The notes under the pieces are model-generated. The model ran no database searches. It was given only the letters and a program-made list of their open reading frames with translations, and was not told where the DNA came from. A stretch of DNA of 64,000 nt, taken from positions 124,001 to 188,000 of the forward strand of contig NZ_NNBJ01000003.1 in the NCBI RefSeq assembly GCF_002803085.1, written 5' to 3'. Shown piece after piece: positions 17,159 to 27,293 of this stretch (the stretch's first letter is position 1; every line of letters starts with the position of its first letter). This DNA is from Streptomyces sp. CB01201 (GTDB lineage Bacteria > Actinomycetota > Actinomycetes > Streptomycetales > Streptomycetaceae). The translations under genes and the position numbers were made by a program.

Positions 17159-19246
17159 GTGAGCACCAAGCCGACCACCACAGACTTCGAGTGGACCGAG
17201 CTGGACCAGCGGGCCGTTGATACCGGCCGTGTAGTGGCCGCGGATGCCGTGCAGAAGGTCGGCAACGGCCATCCCGGTACGGCGATGAGCCTGTCCCCGG
17301 CCGCGTACACCCTTTTCCAGAAGGTGATGCGGCACGACCCGGCGGACGCCGACTGGGTCGGCCGGGACCGGTTCGTGCTGTCCGCGGGCCACTCGTCACT
17401 GACCCTCTACATCCAGCTGTACCTGGCCGGTTTCGGTCTGGAGCTGGACGACCTCAAGGCGTTCCGTACCTGGGGTTCGAAGACGCCGGGCCATCCGGAG
17501 TACGGCCACACCACCGGCGTGGAGACGACGACCGGTCCGCTGGGCCAGGGTGTCGCGAACGCGGTGGGCATGGCGATGGCCGCCCGCTACGAGCGCGGCC
17601 TGTTCGATCCGCAGGCGGCCCCCGGTACTTCCCCGTTCGACCACTTCGTGTTCGCGATCGCCGGGGACGGCTGTCTCCAGGAGGGCATCTCCGCGGAGGC
17701 GTCCTCGCTGGCCGGGCACCAGAAGCTCGGCAACCTGGTCCTGTTGTGGGACGACAACCACATCTCGATCGAGGGCGACACCGAGACCGCGGTCTCCGAG
17801 GACACCCTCAAGCGCTACGAGGCCTACGGCTGGCACGTCCAGCGTGTCGCGCCGAAGGCGGACGGCGATCTGGACCCGGCGGGCCTGTACCGGGCGGTCG
17901 AGGCCGCGAAGGCGGTGACCGACAGGCCGTCGTTCATCGCGATGCGCTCGATCATCGCCTGGCCCGCGCCGAACGCGCAGAACACCGAGGCCGCGCACGG
18001 CTCGGCGCTCGGCGACGACGAGGTGGCCGCCACCAAGCGCGTCCTGGGCTTCGACCCGGAGCAGTCCTTCGAGGTCGCGGGCGAGGTCCTCGCCCACACC
18101 CGGCGGGCCCTGGACCGGGGCCGTGAGGCCAGGGCCGCCTGGGAGAAGGCGTTCGCCGCCTGGCGCACCGCCAACCCGGAGCGCGCCGCCGGTTTCGACC
18201 GCATCAGCGCGGGCGAGCTGCCCGAGGGCTGGCAGGCGCACCTGCCGGTGTTCGAGACGGGCAAGGCGGTCGCGACCCGGGCCGCGTCCGGCAAGGTCCT
18301 CCAGGCGCTCGGCGCGGTCCTGCCCGAGCTGTGGGGCGGCTCCGCCGACCTGGCCGGGTCGAACAACACCACGATCGACAAGACGTCGTCGTTCCTGCCG
18401 GCCGGGAACCCGCTGCCCGGCGCCGACCCGTACGGCCGCACCGTGCACTACGGCATCCGCGAGCACTCCATGGCCGCGGAGATGAACGGCATCGCGCTGC
18501 ACGGCCACACCCGCATCTACGGCGGCACGTTCCTGGTGTTCTCCGACTACATGCGCAACGCGGTGCGCCTGTCCGCGCTGATGCACCTGCCGGTCACCTA
18601 TGTGTGGACGCACGACTCGGTCGGTCTGGGCGAGGACGGCCCCACCCACCAGCCGGTCGAGCACCTGGCGTCGCTGCGCGCGATCCCCGGCCTGAACGTG
18701 GTCCGCCCCGCCGACGCCAACGAGACCGCCATCGCCTGGCGCGAGGTCCTCAAGCGCTACACCAAGGAGTTCGGCAAGGGCGCCCCGCACGGCCTCGTGC
18801 TGACCCGCCAGGGCGTGCCGACCTACGACATCAACGAGGACGCCGCCAAGGGCGGCTACGTCCTCCTCGACGCCGAGGGCGACACCCCGCAGGTCGTCCT
18901 CATCGCCACCGGTTCCGAGGTCCAGCTCGCCGTCGGCGCCCGCGAGGAACTCCAGGCCGCCGGCATCCCCACCCGCGTGGTCTCCATGCCCTGCGTCGAA
19001 TGGTTCGACGAGCAGGACCAGGCCTACAAGGACAGCGTCCTGCCGCCGTCGGTCAAGGCGCGCGTCGCGGTCGAGGCCGGCATCGGCCTGACCTGGCACC
19101 GCTTCGTCGGCGACACCGGCCGCATCGTCTCCCTCGAACACTTCGGCGCCTCCGCCGACGGCAAGGTCCTCTTCAACGAATTCGGCTTCACCGCCGAACA
19201 CGTCACCGCCGCCGCCCGGGAATCGATCGCAGCCGCAGCACGCTGA
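17159..19246 (+). CDS. tkt: Transketolase
   Basis: 695 residues, full length. The thiamine diphosphate motif [20 protein letters not shown] begins near residue 169 and ends in the [12 protein letters not shown] block. Substrate His residues lie in [21 protein letters not shown] and [18 protein letters not shown] (cofactor-activating Glu region, near residue 430). It moves two-carbon units between ketoses and aldoses in the non-oxidative pentose phosphate pathway. It is the first gene of tkt-tal-zwf-opcA-pgl, with 35 bp to tal. Confidence 0.97.
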   Translation: MSTKPTTTDFEWTELDQRAVDTGRVVAADAVQKVGNGHPGTAMSLSPAAYTLFQKVMRHDPADADWVGRDRFVLSAGHSSLTLYIQLYLAGFGLELDDLKAFRTWGSKTPGHPEYGHTTGVETTTGPLGQGVANAVGMAMAARYERGLFDPQAAPGTSPFDHFVFAIAGDGCLQEGISAEASSLAGHQKLGNLVLLWDDNHISIEGDTETAVSEDTLKRYEAYGWHVQRVAPKADGDLDPAGLYRAVEAAKAVTDRPSFIAMRSIIAWPAPNAQNTEAAHGSALGDDEVAATKRVLGFDPEQSFEVAGEVLAHTRRALDRGREARAAWEKAFAAWRTANPERAAGFDRISAGELPEGWQAHLPVFETGKAVATRAASGKVLQALGAVLPELWGGSADLAGSNNTTIDKTSSFLPAGNPLPGADPYGRTVHYGIREHSMAAEMNGIALHGHTRIYGGTFLVFSDYMRNAVRLSALMHLPVTYVWTHDSVGLGEDGPTHQPVEHLASLRAIPGLNVVRPADANETAIAWREVLKRYTKEFGKGAPHGLVLTRQGVPTYDINEDAAKGGYVLLDAEGDTPQVVLIATGSEVQLAVGAREELQAAGIPTRVVSMPCVEWFDEQDQAYKDSVLPPSVKARVAVEAGIGLTWHRFVGDTGRIVSLEHFGASADGKVLFNEFGFTAEHVTAAARESIAAAAR

Positions 19247-19281
19247 CGCCGGTATACGAACTAGTAGGAGATGCATTTCTC

Positions 19282-20400
19282 ATGACAGACGCACTCAAGC
19301 GCCTCTCCGACGAAGGCGTCGCGATCTGGCTCGACGACCTGTCGCGCAAGCGCATCACGTCCGGCAACCTGGCCGAGCTGATCGACCAGTCGCACGTGGT
19401 GGGTGTCACGACCAACCCGTCGATCTTCCAGAAGGCGATCAGCGAGGGTGACGGCTACGACACCCAGCTCACCGACCTCGCGGCCCGCAAGGTGACCGTC
19501 GAAGAGGCCATCCGCATGATCACGACGGCTGACGTGAGGGACGCCGCCGACATCCTGCGCCCGGTCTTCGACGCCACGGACGGCCAGGACGGCCGGGTCT
19601 CCATCGAGGTCGACCCGCGGCTGGCGCACAACACCCGGGCGACCGTCGCCGAGGCCAAGCAGCTGGCCTGGCTGGTGGACCGCCCCAACACGCTCATCAA
19701 GATCCCGGCCACCAAGGCGGGTCTGCCGGCGATCACCGAGACCATCGGTCTCGGCATCAGCGTCAACGTCACGCTGATCTTCTCGCTTGAGCGCTACCGC
19801 GAGGTCATGGACGCCTACCTCTCCGGCCTGGAGAAGGCCAAGGAGCGCGGCCTGGACCTCTCGAAGATCCACTCCGTGGCGTCCTTCTTCGTGTCCCGCG
19901 TGGACACCGAGATCGACAAGCGCATCGACGCCCTGGGCACCGACGAGGCCAAGGCCGCCCGCGGCAAGGCCGGCCTGGCCAACGCGCGGCTCGCCTACGA
20001 GGCGTACGAGGAGGTCTTCTCCTCCGACCGCTGGAACGCCCTGGACAAGGCGCACGCCAACAAGCAGCGCCCGCTGTGGGCCTCGACCGGCGTCAAGGAC
20101 AAGGCGTACAAGGACACCCTGTACGTGGACGACCTGGTCGCCCCGAACACGGTGAACACCATGCCGGAGGCCACTCTGGAGGCCGCCGCCGACCACGGCC
20201 GGATCACCGGTGACACGGTGACCGGCACCTACGAGCAGGCCCGCGCCGAACTCGACGCCGTCGAGAAGCTCGGGATCTCGTACGACGAGGTCGTACAGCT
20301 GCTTGAGGACGAAGGCGTCGAGAAGTTCGAGAGCGCCTGGAACGACCTGCTCAAGTCCACCGAGGCGGAGCTCAAGCGCCTCGCACCCTCGGAGGCGTAG
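19282..20400 (+). CDS. tal: Transaldolase
   Basis: 372 residues, the actinobacterial/cyanobacterial TalB-like class. The Schiff-base Lys is in [10 protein letters not shown] (near residue 139). [13 protein letters not shown] near residue 40 and [14 protein letters not shown] near 160 are family markers. AGGAG lies about 11 nt before the ATG. It transfers dihydroxyacetone units between sedoheptulose-7-P and glyceraldehyde-3-P. Only 3 bp separate it from zwf. Confidence 0.97.
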   Translation: MTDALKRLSDEGVAIWLDDLSRKRITSGNLAELIDQSHVVGVTTNPSIFQKAISEGDGYDTQLTDLAARKVTVEEAIRMITTADVRDAADILRPVFDATDGQDGRVSIEVDPRLAHNTRATVAEAKQLAWLVDRPNTLIKIPATKAGLPAITETIGLGISVNVTLIFSLERYREVMDAYLSGLEKAKERGLDLSKIHSVASFFVSRVDTEIDKRIDALGTDEAKAARGKAGLANARLAYEAYEEVFSSDRWNALDKAHANKQRPLWASTGVKDKAYKDTLYVDDLVAPNTVNTMPEATLEAAADHGRITGDTVTGTYEQARAELDAVEKLGISYDEVVQLLEDEGVEKFESAWNDLLKSTEAELKRLAPSEA

Positions 20401-20403
20401 ACC

Positions 20404-21927
20404 TTGTCAAGCAGCAATCCGCTGCGTGACGCCGCAGACCGACGGCTCCCGCGCATCGCGGGGCCGTCGGGCCTGGTGATCTTTGGCGTCACGGGCGATT
20501 TGTCCCGTAAAAAGTTGATGCCCGCCGTCTACGACCTCGCCAACCGGGGTCTGCTGCCGCCGGGCTTCTCCCTGATCGGCTTCGCCCGCCGCGAGTGGCA
20601 GGACGAGGACTTCGCCCAAGAGGTCCACGACGCGGTCAAGGCACACGCCCGTACGCCGTTCCGCGAAGAGGTCTGGCAGCAGCTCATCCAGGGGATGCGC
20701 TTCGTCCAGGGCGACTTCGACGACGACGACGCGTTCGAGACGCTGAAGTCGACGATCGAGGAGCTCGACAAGGCACAGGGCACGGGCGGCAACTTCGCCT
20801 TCTACCTGTCGGTGCCGCCGAAGTTCTTCCCCAAGGTCGTCCAGCAGCTCAAGAAGCACGGGCTCGCCGACCAGAAGGCCGGCTCCTGGCGCCGCGCGGT
20901 CATCGAGAAGCCCTTCGGCCACGACCTGGTCTCCGCGGAGGAGCTCAACCAGGTCGTGCACGAGGTCTTCCCGCCCAACGAGGTCTTCCGGATCGACCAC
21001 TACCTGGGCAAGGAGACCGTTCAGAACATCCTGGCCCTGCGGTTCGCGAACACCATGTTCGAGCCGCTGTGGAACCGCTCCTACGTCGACCACGTGCAGA
21101 TCACGATGGCCGAGGACATCGGCATCGGCGGCCGGGCCGGCTACTACGACGGCATCGGCGCGGCCCGTGACGTCATCCAGAACCACCTGCTCCAGCTGAT
21201 GGCGCTGACCGCGATGGAGGAGCCCGCCTCCTTCGACGCGGACGCGCTCGCGGCCGAGAAGACCAAGGTGCTGGGTGCCGTGCGGCTGCCCAAGGACCTC
21301 GGCAAGGACACGGTCCGCGCGCAGTACGCGGCCGGGTGGCAGGGCGGCGAGAAGGCCGTCGGCTACCTCCAGGAAGACGGCATCGACCCCAAGTCGAAGA
21401 CCGACACCTACGCCGCGATCAAGCTGGGGATCGACAACCGCCGCTGGGCGGGCGTCCCGTTCTACCTGCGCACCGGCAAGCGGCTCGGCCGGCGCGTCAC
21501 GGAGATCGCGGTGGTCTTCCAGCGCGCCCCGCACTCCCCCTTCGACCACACCGCGACGGAGGAGCTGGGCCAGAACGCCCTGGTCATCCGGGTGCAGCCG
21601 GACGAGGGTGTGACCGTGCGCTTCGGCTCCAAGGTGCCGGGCACCTCGATGGAGGTCCGGGACGTCTCCATGGACTTCGCCTATGGCGAGTCCTTCACGG
21701 AGTCGAGCCCCGAGGCCTACGAGCGCCTCATCCTGGACGTCCTGCTCGGTGACTCCAACCTCTTCCCGCGGGTGGAGGAGGTCGAGCTGTCCTGGAAGAT
21801 CCTCGACCCGATCGAGCAGTACTGGGACAAGCACGGCAAGCCCGCCCAGTACCCCTCGGGGACCTGGGGTCCTGCCGAGGCGGACGAAATGCTCGCACGA
21901 GACGGACGGAGCTGGCGTCGGCCATGA
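20404..21927 (+). CDS. zwf: Glucose-6-phosphate 1-dehydrogenase
   Basis: 507 residues from a TTG start (MSSSNPLRDAADRRL). The NADP-binding motif is GVTGDLSRKK at about 28-37; the substrate/catalytic motif RIDHYLGKE is near residue 197. It oxidises glucose-6-P to 6-phosphogluconolactone, the entry to the oxidative pentose phosphate pathway and a main NADPH source for secondary metabolism. Its stop overlaps the opcA start by 4 nt, so enzyme and activator are co-translated. Confidence 0.97.
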   Translation: MSSSNPLRDAADRRLPRIAGPSGLVIFGVTGDLSRKKLMPAVYDLANRGLLPPGFSLIGFARREWQDEDFAQEVHDAVKAHARTPFREEVWQQLIQGMRFVQGDFDDDDAFETLKSTIEELDKAQGTGGNFAFYLSVPPKFFPKVVQQLKKHGLADQKAGSWRRAVIEKPFGHDLVSAEELNQVVHEVFPPNEVFRIDHYLGKETVQNILALRFANTMFEPLWNRSYVDHVQITMAEDIGIGGRAGYYDGIGAARDVIQNHLLQLMALTAMEEPASFDADALAAEKTKVLGAVRLPKDLGKDTVRAQYAAGWQGGEKAVGYLQEDGIDPKSKTDTYAAIKLGIDNRRWAGVPFYLRTGKRLGRRVTEIAVVFQRAPHSPFDHTATEELGQNALVIRVQPDEGVTVRFGSKVPGTSMEVRDVSMDFAYGESFTESSPEAYERLILDVLLGDSNLFPRVEEVELSWKILDPIEQYWDKHGKPAQYPSGTWGPAEADEMLARDGRSWRRP

Positions 21928-22967
21928 AGATCGACCTTACGGACACCACTGCCAGCAAGATCAACAAGGCGCTCGTGCAGGGCCGCCGCGCGGTCGGCAC
22001 CCCGGCCGTCGGCATGGTGCTCACCCTCGTCATCGTCACCGACGAGGAGAACGCCTACGACGCCCTGCGCGCCGCCGGCGACGCCTCGCGCGAGCACCCC
22101 TCGCGCACGCTCGTCGTCATCAAGCGCGTCTCGCGCTCGCCCCGCGACCGCACGGGCTCCCGCCTCGACGCAGAGGTACGGGTCGGCGCGGACGCGGGCA
22201 CCGGCGAGACGGTGATCCTCCGGCTGTACGGCGAGGTGCTCAACCACGCCCAGTCGGTGGTCCTGCCGCTGCTCCTGCCGGACGCCCCGGTCGTCGCCTG
22301 GTGGCCGGTGAACGCGCCGACCGACCCGGCCAAGGACCCGCTGGGCTCGCTCGCCCAGCGCCGGGTGACCGACACCTACGCGGCCGAGCAGCCCATCCAG
22401 GAGCTGACCGCCCGCGCCGAGGCCTACACTCCCGGCGACACCGACCTGTCGTGGACCCGCATCACGCCGTGGCGCTCGATGCTGGCCGCGGCCCTCGACC
22501 AGGTCGCCTGCAAGGTGACGGCCGTCGAGGTGGAGGGCGAGGAGTTCAACCCGAGCTGCGAACTGCTCGGGATGTGGCTCGCCGACCGGCTCGACGTGCC
22601 GGTCAAGCGCTCCCTCTCCTCGGGCCCGGGTCTGACGGCCGTACGCATGGAGACGGACGGCGGCCCGATCGTCCTGGACCGCGCCGACGGCTCGCTCGCC
22701 ACGCTGTCCATGCGGGGCCAGCCGGACCGCGCGGTGGCGCTGAAGCGCCGCGAGACCGCCGAACTCATCGCGGAGGAGCTGCGCCGCCTCGACCCGGACG
22801 ACACCTACGCCTCGGCGCTGAAGTACGGCGTCGACAAGCTCGGTGAGGGCGTCGAGGAGAAGACCGCGCCGAACGCCAAGGACGGCTCCGGGAACGCCGA
22901 CGGCGTGGAGGCCGGGCCGGCCCCCGCGAAGAAGGCGGCCCCGGCGAAGAAGGCAGCGGCCAAGTGA
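21924..22967 (+). CDS. opcA: OpcA, glucose-6-phosphate dehydrogenase assembly protein
   Basis: 347 residues. The conserved OpcA body runs to about residue 300 (VVLPLLLPDAPVVAWWP near 115, DLSWTRITPWRSMLAAALD near 175). After it comes a low-complexity tail of Gly/Asn, then repeated AKKAAP units ending in K. OpcA assembles or activates Zwf in cyanobacteria and actinobacteria. The Lys/Ala tail is not part of the usual family and resembles the one on UvrA in this window. It is coupled to zwf and pgl by 4-nt overlaps on both sides. Confidence 0.93.
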   Translation: MKIDLTDTTASKINKALVQGRRAVGTPAVGMVLTLVIVTDEENAYDALRAAGDASREHPSRTLVVIKRVSRSPRDRTGSRLDAEVRVGADAGTGETVILRLYGEVLNHAQSVVLPLLLPDAPVVAWWPVNAPTDPAKDPLGSLAQRRVTDTYAAEQPIQELTARAEAYTPGDTDLSWTRITPWRSMLAAALDQVACKVTAVEVEGEEFNPSCELLGMWLADRLDVPVKRSLSSGPGLTAVRMETDGGPIVLDRADGSLATLSMRGQPDRAVALKRRETAELIAEELRRLDPDDTYASALKYGVDKLGEGVEEKTAPNAKDGSGNADGVEAGPAPAKKAAPAKKAAAK

Positions 22968-23746
22968 GCACGCCGCAACTCGTGGTCCACCGCGACAAGG
23001 AGCTGATGGCCCAGGCCGCGGCGGCGCGGCTGATCACGAAGGTCGTCGACGCGCAGGCCGCTCGCGGCACCGCGTCGGTGGTCCTCACCGGCGGCCGCAA
23101 CGGCAACGGGCTGCTCGCGGCCCTGGCCTCCTCGCCGGCCCGGGACGCGATCGACTGGTCGCGCCTGGACCTGTGGTGGGGCGACGAGCGTTTCGTGCCC
23201 GAGGACGACCCGGAGCGGAACTACACCCAGGCCCGCGAGGCGCTGCTCGACGCGGTGCCGCTCGACCCGAAGCGGGTGCACGCGATGCCCGCCGCGGGCG
23301 GGGCCTACGGCAACGACGCGGACGCGGCGGCCGCCGCCTACGCGGCGGAGCTGGCGGAGGTGGCCGGTCCCGAGGACCACGGGCCGGTCCCGACGTTCGA
23401 CGTGCTGATGCTGGGCGTGGGTCCGGACACCCATGTGGCGTCCCTCTTCCCGGAGTTGCCCGCGGTGCGGGAGACCGAGCGGACGGTCGTCGGGGTGCAC
23501 GGCGCTCCGAAGCCGCCGCCCACCCGTATCTCGCTCACCCTCCCGGCGATCCGGGCGGCCCGCGAGGTGTGGCTGCTCGCGGCCGGCGAGGACAAGGCGC
23601 ACGCGGCGAAGATAGCCCTGTCGGGCGCGGGCGAGGTGCAGGCCCCGGCGGCCGGCGCCTACGGCCGGTCCCGGACGCTGTGGCTCCTGGACGCGGCCGC
23701 CGCGTCCGAGCTGCCGCGCTCGCTGTATCCGCCGGCGTCCGCCTGA
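22964..23746 (+). CDS. pgl: 6-phosphogluconolactonase
   Basis: 260 residues of the NagB/DevB-like family. Markers are VVLTGGRNGNGLLAAL near residue 40, DLWWGDERFVPEDDPERN near 70 and DVLMLGVGPDTHVASLFP near 145. It hydrolyses the lactone made by Zwf. The GTG start overlaps the opcA stop (GTGA). It is the last gene of the operon and is followed by a very strong hairpin 12 bp beyond the stop. Confidence 0.95.
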   Translation: MSTPQLVVHRDKELMAQAAAARLITKVVDAQAARGTASVVLTGGRNGNGLLAALASSPARDAIDWSRLDLWWGDERFVPEDDPERNYTQAREALLDAVPLDPKRVHAMPAAGGAYGNDADAAAAAYAAELAEVAGPEDHGPVPTFDVLMLGVGPDTHVASLFPELPAVRETERTVVGVHGAPKPPPTRISLTLPAIRAAREVWLLAAGEDKAHAAKIALSGAGEVQAPAAGAYGRSRTLWLLDAAAASELPRSLYPPASA

Positions 23747-23757
23747 CGCCGTGAAAG

Positions 23758-23799
23758 GACCGGCCCGGTCCGCCCCTTCGGGGGTGGACCGGGCCGGTC
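23758..23799 (+). terminator. Strong intrinsic terminator of the pentose phosphate operon
   Basis: A 14-bp perfect outer stem (23758-23771 with 23786-23799) continues into a further 4-5 bp closed by a TTCG tetraloop. A T-rich tract TTCTTTTCT follows on the + strand. This is one of the few classical rho-independent terminators in the window. Confidence 0.93.
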
Positions 23800-23812
23800 T
23801 TCTTTTCTGCGT

Positions 23813-23842
23813 GCGCGGGCCCGCTGGGACGCGGGCCCGCGC
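23813..23842 (-). terminator. pgi terminator hairpin
   Basis: A perfect 12-bp GC stem (23813-23824 with 23831-23842) with a 6-nt loop lies 9 bp past the pgi stop on the minus strand. The convergent operons therefore have back-to-back hairpins. Confidence 0.75.
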
Positions 23843-23850
23843 TCAGGGTG

Positions 23851-25512
23851 TCAACGCCCGCGCAGCGCGCGGTACTTGGCGACGAGCGCCTTGCTCGACC
23901 CGTCCAGGCCCGGTACGTCCGCACCCTCGGTCAGGGCGGGCTCGACGCGCTTGGCGAGGACCTTGCCGAGCTCGACGCCCCACTGGTCGAAGGAGTCGAT
24001 GTTCCAGATGGCGCCCTGGACGAACACCTTGTGCTCGTAAAGGGCGATCAGCTGGCCGAGGACCGAGGGGGTCAACTCCTTGGCCAGGATCGTGGTGGTG
24101 GGGTGGTTGCCCTTGAACGTCTTGTGCGGGACGAGTTCTTCGGCCACGCCCTCGGCTCGCACCTCGTCGGGCGTCTTGCCGAAGGCCAGGGCCTGTGTCT
24201 GCGCGAAGAAGTTGGCCATCAGGAGGTCGTGCTGGGCGACCAGGCCCGGCTGGAGGTCGGCGACCGGCTCGGCGAAGCCGATGAAGTCGGCGGGGATGAC
24301 CTTGGTGCCCTGGTGGATCAACTGGTAGTACGCGTGCTGCCCGTTGGTGCCCGGGGTGCCCCACACGACCGGGCCGGTCTCCCAGTCGACCGGGTTGCCG
24401 TCGCGGTCCACGGACTTGCCGTTGGACTCCATGTCGAGCTGCTGGAGGTAGGCGGTGAACTTGGACAGGTAGTGCGAGTACGGCAGCACCGCGTGCGACT
24501 GGGCGTCGAAGAACGCCCCGTACCAGACGCCCAACAGGCCCAGCAGGAACGGCACGTTGGACTCGGCGGGGGCGGTGCGGAAGTGCTCGTCGACGAGGTG
24601 GAAGCCGTCGAGCATCTCGCGGAACCGCTCCGGGCCGACCGCGATCATCAGGGAGAGGCCGATGGCCGAGTCGAAGGAGTAACGGCCGCCGACCCAGTCC
24701 CAGAAGCCGAACATGTTGGCCGTGTCGATGCCGAACTCGGCGACCTTGTCGGCGTTGGTCGACAGGGCCACGAAGTGCTTGGCGACGGCGTCCTGATCGG
24801 CCTTCAGCTCGGTGAGCAGCCAGTTGCGCGCCGACGTGGCGTTGGTGATGGTCTCGATGGTGGTGAAGGTCTTGGACGCGATGATGAACAGCGTCTCGGC
24901 CGCGTCCAGGTCACGGACGGCCTCGTGGAGGTCGGCGCCGTCCACGTTGGAGACGAAGCGGACCGTCAACTCCCGGTCGGTGAACGACTTCAGAGCCTCG
25001 TACGCCATCGCCGGACCGAGGTCGGAGCCGCCGATGCCGATGTTGACGATGTTCTTGATGGGCTTGCCGGTGTGTCCGGTCCACTGCCCCGAACGGATCT
25101 TCTCGGAGAACCCGGCCATCTTGTCGAGCACCTCGTGGACGCCCGGCACCACGTTCTCACCGTCGACCTCGATCACCGCGTCCCTGGGGGCGCGCAGCGC
25201 GGTGTGCAGGACCGCGCGGTCCTCGGTGACGTTGATCTTCTCACCGCGGAACATCGCGTCCCGCAGTCCGGCGACATCGGCGGCCGCGGCCAGCTCGCGC
25301 AGCAGCGCGAGGGTCTCGTCGGTCACCAGGTGCTTGGAGTAGTCGAGATAGAGATCGCCGACCCGCAGGGTGTATGCGGTGCCGCGGCCGGGCTCGGCGG
25401 CGAACAGCTCACGCAGATGGGTGTCGCCCAACTGCTCCCGGTGCTTGCCCAGTGCGGTCCACTCGGGCATCTGGTTGAGCCTGGTACGGCTTCCTGTGTT
25501 CATCTCCGACAT
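23851..25512 (-). CDS. pgi: Glucose-6-phosphate isomerase
   Basis: 553 residues, the long (E. coli-like) form. Family signatures are visible: [18 protein letters not shown] near residue 155, [13 protein letters not shown] near 215, [18 protein letters not shown] near 270, and the late [13 protein letters not shown] and [18 protein letters not shown] blocks. It interconverts glucose-6-P and fructose-6-P, linking glycolysis to the neighbouring pentose phosphate genes. A second ATG lies 3 codons inside. GAGAAG precedes the start. It is convergent with pgl. Confidence 0.97.
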   Translation of the reverse strand: MSEMNTGSRTRLNQMPEWTALGKHREQLGDTHLRELFAAEPGRGTAYTLRVGDLYLDYSKHLVTDETLALLRELAAAADVAGLRDAMFRGEKINVTEDRAVLHTALRAPRDAVIEVDGENVVPGVHEVLDKMAGFSEKIRSGQWTGHTGKPIKNIVNIGIGGSDLGPAMAYEALKSFTDRELTVRFVSNVDGADLHEAVRDLDAAETLFIIASKTFTTIETITNATSARNWLLTELKADQDAVAKHFVALSTNADKVAEFGIDTANMFGFWDWVGGRYSFDSAIGLSLMIAVGPERFREMLDGFHLVDEHFRTAPAESNVPFLLGLLGVWYGAFFDAQSHAVLPYSHYLSKFTAYLQQLDMESNGKSVDRDGNPVDWETGPVVWGTPGTNGQHAYYQLIHQGTKVIPADFIGFAEPVADLQPGLVAQHDLLMANFFAQTQALAFGKTPDEVRAEGVAEELVPHKTFKGNHPTTTILAKELTPSVLGQLIALYEHKVFVQGAIWNIDSFDQWGVELGKVLAKRVEPALTEGADVPGLDGSSKALVAKYRALRGR

Positions 25513-25568
25513 CAGCCCACTTCTCTCGTACTTGCGTACCTGCCCCGCTGCCCCTCCAACCTAATTGA

Positions 25569-26792
25569 TCAGGCGGCGCGGGCAGGAATCAGCGCGGCGA
25601 CGGCGGCCAGGAACAAGCCGGACGCCAGCAGCGCCGGGGTGTTCAGGCCCCAGGCCCCGGCCGCCGCGCCGCCCATGAGGGCGCCGAGCGGGGCGCCCGC
25701 GACGGCCACCGTCCGGAACGCCGCGCTCACCCGTCCCAGCATCGCCGCCGGCGCGCGCTCCTGCACCAGCGTCGCCAGGTTCACGTTCCACACCATGCCG
25801 AGCACACCGAACAGGGCCATGGCGGCGACCGTCGCCCCCAGCGCGCGCACGCTGCCGATGGCCACCAGGCAGCCGGCCTGGACGGCCCCGGCGAGCAGCA
25901 CGCTGCGTATCCGACCGAGCCGCCGCACCAGGGGCCGGGCGAGCAGGCCGCCGGCCGCGCTGCCGGCCCCGTACGCCGTGACGGTCGCGGCATAGCCGCT
26001 CTGCCCGGCGCCCAGCCAGCCGGTGACGTCGAGGACGAGGGTGGCGATGAGGGCGCCCATGCCGATGTTGCAGACGGTGGTGGCCACGCACAGCCCGCGC
26101 AGGACCCGGTCGGCCCACATGGCCCGAAGCCCCTCGGCCACCTCGGCCCGCAGGGTGGCCCCCGGCTTCCTGGCGGCCCGCTCCGGAGCCGTGGGCCGCA
26201 GCGAGGCGACCAGGGCGGCGGCCAGGACGTAGCTGGCCGCGTCCACCCCGTAGGGAGCCGCCAGCGACACCGCGAGCAGCACCGGCACCAGCGGGGCCGC
26301 GAGGAAGCTGCCCGCTATCTGCTGGCCGGTCATCACCCGGGCGTTGGCACTGCCGAGGGCGGCGCTGGGCACGAGGGAGGGAAGCAGGGCGGTCGCCGCG
26401 TTGTCGAAGAGGGTGCCCAGGGCGGTCAGCACGAAGGCCAGCGCCATCAGCAGCGGCAGGGAGGCGTGGCCGGTACCCACGGCCACGGCGAAGGCGGCGA
26501 CCAGGGCGGCGCGGACCAGGTCCACCGCCCACATGGCGCGGCGCTGGTCGACCCGGTCGGCGAGCGCGCCGCCGAGCAGTCCGAACAGGATCCACGGCAC
26601 GTATCCGCAGGCGGTGACGAGCGCGATGAGGAAGGGGTCGGAGGTGAGGGTGACGGCGAGCAGGGGCAGCGCGGCGGTGCGCAGCGCGTCACCGAAACGG
26701 CTGACGACGGCGGCCGTCCACAGTCGGCCGAATCCCCCGCGCCAGGCGGGCTTCGTCCCCGACAAGCCCTCTACGGCCGGCACTGCTGCCAC
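25569..26792 (-). CDS. MFS transporter (MDR-type, Enterobactin exporter-like fold)
   Basis: 407 residues, twelve hydrophobic segments, GTG start with GAGGGGGAG 4-12 nt upstream. The N-terminal RFGDALRTAALPLLAVTLTSDP and GALADRVDQRRAMW (the loop 2-3 motif) are typical of the MFS_3/EntS-like group that exports small molecules. Substrate unknown. A RecA-NDp/PafBC-type motif (TTGTCAGTG-N8-TACCTT, 26821-26843) lies upstream and would make it a DNA-damage-inducible transporter. It ends 56 bp upstream of pgi on the same strand. Confidence 0.88.
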   Translation of the reverse strand: MAAVPAVEGLSGTKPAWRGGFGRLWTAAVVSRFGDALRTAALPLLAVTLTSDPFLIALVTACGYVPWILFGLLGGALADRVDQRRAMWAVDLVRAALVAAFAVAVGTGHASLPLLMALAFVLTALGTLFDNAATALLPSLVPSAALGSANARVMTGQQIAGSFLAAPLVPVLLAVSLAAPYGVDAASYVLAAALVASLRPTAPERAARKPGATLRAEVAEGLRAMWADRVLRGLCVATTVCNIGMGALIATLVLDVTGWLGAGQSGYAATVTAYGAGSAAGGLLARPLVRRLGRIRSVLLAGAVQAGCLVAIGSVRALGATVAAMALFGVLGMVWNVNLATLVQERAPAAMLGRVSAAFRTVAVAGAPLGALMGGAAAGAWGLNTPALLASGLFLAAVAALIPARAA

Positions 26793-26820
26793 AACTCCCC
26801 CTCGTGATCGGCTGCTTCAC

Positions 26821-26843
26821 AAGGTAGAGGGCGCCACTGACAA
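26821..26843 (-). promoter_or_regulatory. RecA-NDp/PafBC-type promoter motif before the MFS gene
   Basis: On the minus strand TTGTCAGTG (26843-26835), 8 nt, then TACCTT (26826-26821). The message would start about 20 nt before the GTG, leaving room for the GAGGGGGAG ribosome-binding site. Confidence 0.65.
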
Positions 26844-26957
26844 ACGCCGGTGAGCTGCGGTTCCGTCCCTCGGCGCGCGGCCGGGGCGGTGCGGGACCCC
26901 GGATGCACCGAAGGGCCCTGCGGGGGAACCGAGTTCACCCTGTGGGCCCTTCAACTG

Positions 26958-27293
26958 TCAGATCTCGCCCCGCAGCTTGGCGAGTGCCTCGGCGAGAATC
27001 GCCTCTCCGTCCGCGTCGCTGCGCCGTTCGCGTACGTACGCGAGGTGCGTCTTGTACGGCTCGGTGCGCGGCGGGTCCGGCGGGTTGTCCCGGTCCTGTC
27101 CTGCGGGGAATCCGCAGCGCGGGCAGTCCCACGTCTCCGGAACCTGTGCGTCACTGGCGAAGCTCGGCTGCGTCTCGTGCCCGTTCGAGCACCAGAAGGA
27201 GATGCGGAGGCGCGGCGCGGACTCGCCCCGCTCGGCCTCGCCCATCGGCCCCGCTCCGACCCGGCTTCCCCGGATCGCGTTGCCACTTGCCAC
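26958..27293 (-). CDS. RbpA-family RNA polymerase-binding protein (paralogue type)
   Basis: 111 residues. The layout follows RbpA: N-terminal AIRGSRVGAGPM, a central small domain with CSNGH ... CPRCG that should bind zinc (C35, C57 and C60 region), and a C-terminal basic/sigma-interacting segment THLAYVRERRSDADGEAILAEALAKLRG. Canonical RbpA activates RNA polymerase containing principal sigma factors and has THWDMLLERR in the last segment; here the Trp-Asp-Met part is changed. I recall canonical Streptomyces RbpA as a different, about 124-residue protein encoded elsewhere, so this is probably a paralogue. It lies upstream of and divergent from nothing; secG is the next gene upstream on the same strand. 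Confidence 0.82.
   Translation of the reverse strand: MASGNAIRGSRVGAGPMGEAERGESAPRLRISFWCSNGHETQPSFASDAQVPETWDCPRCGFPAGQDRDNPPDPPRTEPYKTHLAYVRERRSDADGEAILAEALAKLRGEI

Noticed and set aside
16850-17392. N-terminal extension of CtaB
   Set aside because: The frame is open 180 codons upstream, but this part is antisense to tkt and its promoter. The GTG at 16849 matches the remembered CtaB start.
17396-19276. Long minus-strand open frame opposite tkt (626 codons)
   Set aside because: A GC-bias shadow of the transketolase gene: composition follows the antisense of a high-GC3 gene, and no protein family is recognisable.
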